Source: a candidate division WOR-3 bacterium (GTDB lineage Bacteria > SDB-A). Taken from it: DNA of 6,619 nucleotides. Below the pieces are notes generated by a model. It was not told the DNA's origin, did no database searches, and was given only the letters and a program-made list of their open reading frames with translations. The stretch lies in NCBI GenBank assembly GCA_016926475.1, contig JAFGON010000005.1, positions 1 through 6,619 on the forward strand. The letters run 5' to 3'. Each line of letters starts with the position of its first letter. The first letter of the stretch is position 1. The position numbers and the translations under genes were made by a program. Positions 5,530 through 6,619 of the stretch are shown here, in pieces.

Positions 5530-6619
5530 ACCACTGATTTCTCCATTGTAAACGAACCTTTTATGAATCTTTCAAGAGATAGCCTTTCAAGGTCGGAGTC
5601 GGAATAAGCCTCATCCGTTATCGTGTTTGCCATAATTTGAGCAGTCCGGGGAGCTAACATCAGGCCGTGTCCTGAAAATCCGCAGGCCTGGAAGTATCCG
5701 TCAATTCCAGAAACTTTTCCCAATATCGGCTGGGCGTCAGGGCTCATACAATACAGACCAGCCCACTGTCTTAGAATTTTCACGTCTCCGAGAGCAGGTA
5801 TAAAATGGTTTAACTTGACCGACATTTCTTTTAAAAAAGCGATGCCTGATTTCAAGGATTTACCGGGCTTTTCACCGGGGTTTGTCTGTCCGCCAACAAT
5901 TCCCCCGTCTCTGACCTGCCTGAAATATACATTGTATTCAAACGACATTATCATGTTCCTGAAAAATCTGTTTATTTGTTCAGTGGCGAGAATTTCGTGT
6001 CTGTGAGGTGCGAGGGGAAGGTCTAAACCCGCCATTTTCCCTACGTCAGCGGCATACCCGCCGGCGGCGTTTACGACAATTGGGGTTTGGATAAAACCCC
6101 GTGAAGTCTCAACTCCTTGGATTTTTGAATCAGAGGACTTTATACCAAGAACTTCGGTTCTCGTTTGAAGAGAAACGCCGTTTTCAAGGGCTTTTTTAAC
6201 GTAAGCGAAATTTATCAGAAAAGGATTTATAGAACCGTCGGTGGGGCACCATGTAGCACCGGCTACTTTCTCAGTGTTCAGAAGAGGGACGATTTTTCTT
6301 GTCTCTTCCGGTGTCAGAATTTCGACTTCGAGTCCATGAGCTTTCTGCATTTGAACGTTTTTTCTGAACTGCTCTATTTCAGCGTCCGAATGCGCGAGAA
6401 TGAGGTATCCGCCTTCTTCATACTCAGTCTGTTCTCCGAGCTCTTCTTCCAGCTCCCTGAATCTCTTGACTGAAGCCATCGCGAGTCTGACGTTTTCGGG
6501 GGTTGACCACTGAGCTCTTATGCCACCTCCACACCTTCCAGTGCTTCCCGAAGACACAGTGCCTTTTTCGAGTATGACAGTTTTTTTGAATTTTTTTTTC
6601 GAAAGTTCGTATGCTATCG
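5526..6619 (-). CDS. FAD-dependent oxidoreductase of the DAO / sarcosine oxidase beta-like family (N-terminus beyond window)
   Basis: This is a flavoenzyme of the D-amino-acid-oxidase superfamily, nearest in look to SoxB-type sarcosine oxidase beta, glycine oxidase or proline dehydrogenase beta subunits; the substrate cannot be told. The visible 363 residues are open to the window edge. The first residues, IAYELSKKKFKKTVILEKG, are the first helix and second strand of the Rossmann fold, so the GxGxxG loop and true start lie beyond 6619, probably 20-25 codons away. A GTG near 6557 falls inside this conserved stretch and is not the start. Next comes the flavin-loop motif GSTGRCGGGIR (6548-6516), then a substrate domain, VVNAAGGYAADVG (second FAD contact, 6077-6039), PDAQPILG (5741-5718) and the C-terminal FAD motif GFSGHGLMLAP (5681-5649). 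It is the first visible gene of the run and shares ATGA with rbfA. Runs of nine and seven A (6599-6591, 6587-6581) leave the frame intact. Confidence 0.88.
   Translation of the reverse strand, partial: IAYELSKKKFKKTVILEKGTVSSGSTGRCGGGIRAQWSTPENVRLAMASVKRFRELEEELGEQTEYEEGGYLILAHSDAEIEQFRKNVQMQKAHGLEVEILTPEETRKIVPLLNTEKVAGATWCPTDGSINPFLINFAYVKKALENGVSLQTRTEVLGIKSSDSKIQGVETSRGFIQTPIVVNAAGGYAADVGKMAGLDLPLAPHRHEILATEQINRFFRNMIMSFEYNVYFRQVRDGGIVGGQTNPGEKPGKSLKSGIAFLKEMSVKLNHFIPALGDVKILRQWAGLYCMSPDAQPILGKVSGIDGYFQACGFSGHGLMLAPRTAQIMANTITDEAYSDSDLERLSLERFIKGSFTMEKSVV

Noticed and set aside
6555-6557. GTG as the start of the FAD oxidoreductase
   Set aside because: The frame stays open upstream and encodes a Rossmann-fold helix and strand (IAYELSKK...TVILEKG) characteristic of the family, so the gene runs off the window edge.

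Overview
The window comes from a bacterium of moderate, slightly AT-rich base composition. It starts most genes from clear AAGGAGG-type ribosome binding sites. It makes lipoproteins (Lgt) and carries a membrane iron-sulfur protein of the Rnf electron-transport type, so an anaerobic or facultatively anaerobic lifestyle is likely. There is no rRNA or other firm taxonomic marker. A deep-branching or uncultured lineage is possible, but that is only an impression.

All seven protein genes are on the minus strand, so they are read from right to left. The right part (6619 down to 2192) is one tightly packed six-gene run: an FAD-dependent amine/amino-acid oxidoreductase (its N-terminus lies outside the window), rbfA (ribosome maturation), a DHH-family phosphoesterase like NrnA, an RnfB-like multi-cluster ferredoxin protein, lgt (prolipoprotein diacylglyceryl transferase) and a CvpA-family membrane protein. 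Neighbours overlap by 4 to 11 bases or are separated by 1 to 19 bases, so a single transcript with coupled translation is the natural reading. The rbfA-DHH pair is a familiar neighbourhood in bacterial translation operons. Here infB and truB, its usual flanks, are not seen; an FAD oxidoreductase and rnfB stand in their places.

An 89-base gap (2103-2191) holds a plausible sigma70-type promoter for htpG (the Hsp90 chaperone, 270-2102), and a near-perfect 22-bp palindrome sits at the end of the preceding gene. Left of htpG, positions 1-269 carry no gene. They hold a dense series of inverted repeats, including a perfect 14-bp stem and a perfect 10-bp stem flanked by 8-bp direct repeats.

The most notable protein-level observation is in RnfB. 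Its last ferredoxin domain lacks exactly the four cysteines expected to hold one [4Fe-4S] cluster and keeps the four expected to hold the other. The gene also stands without any other rnf subunit in view. No phage, transposase, CRISPR array, tRNA or rRNA was seen, and I found no clear evidence of a wholly new system.
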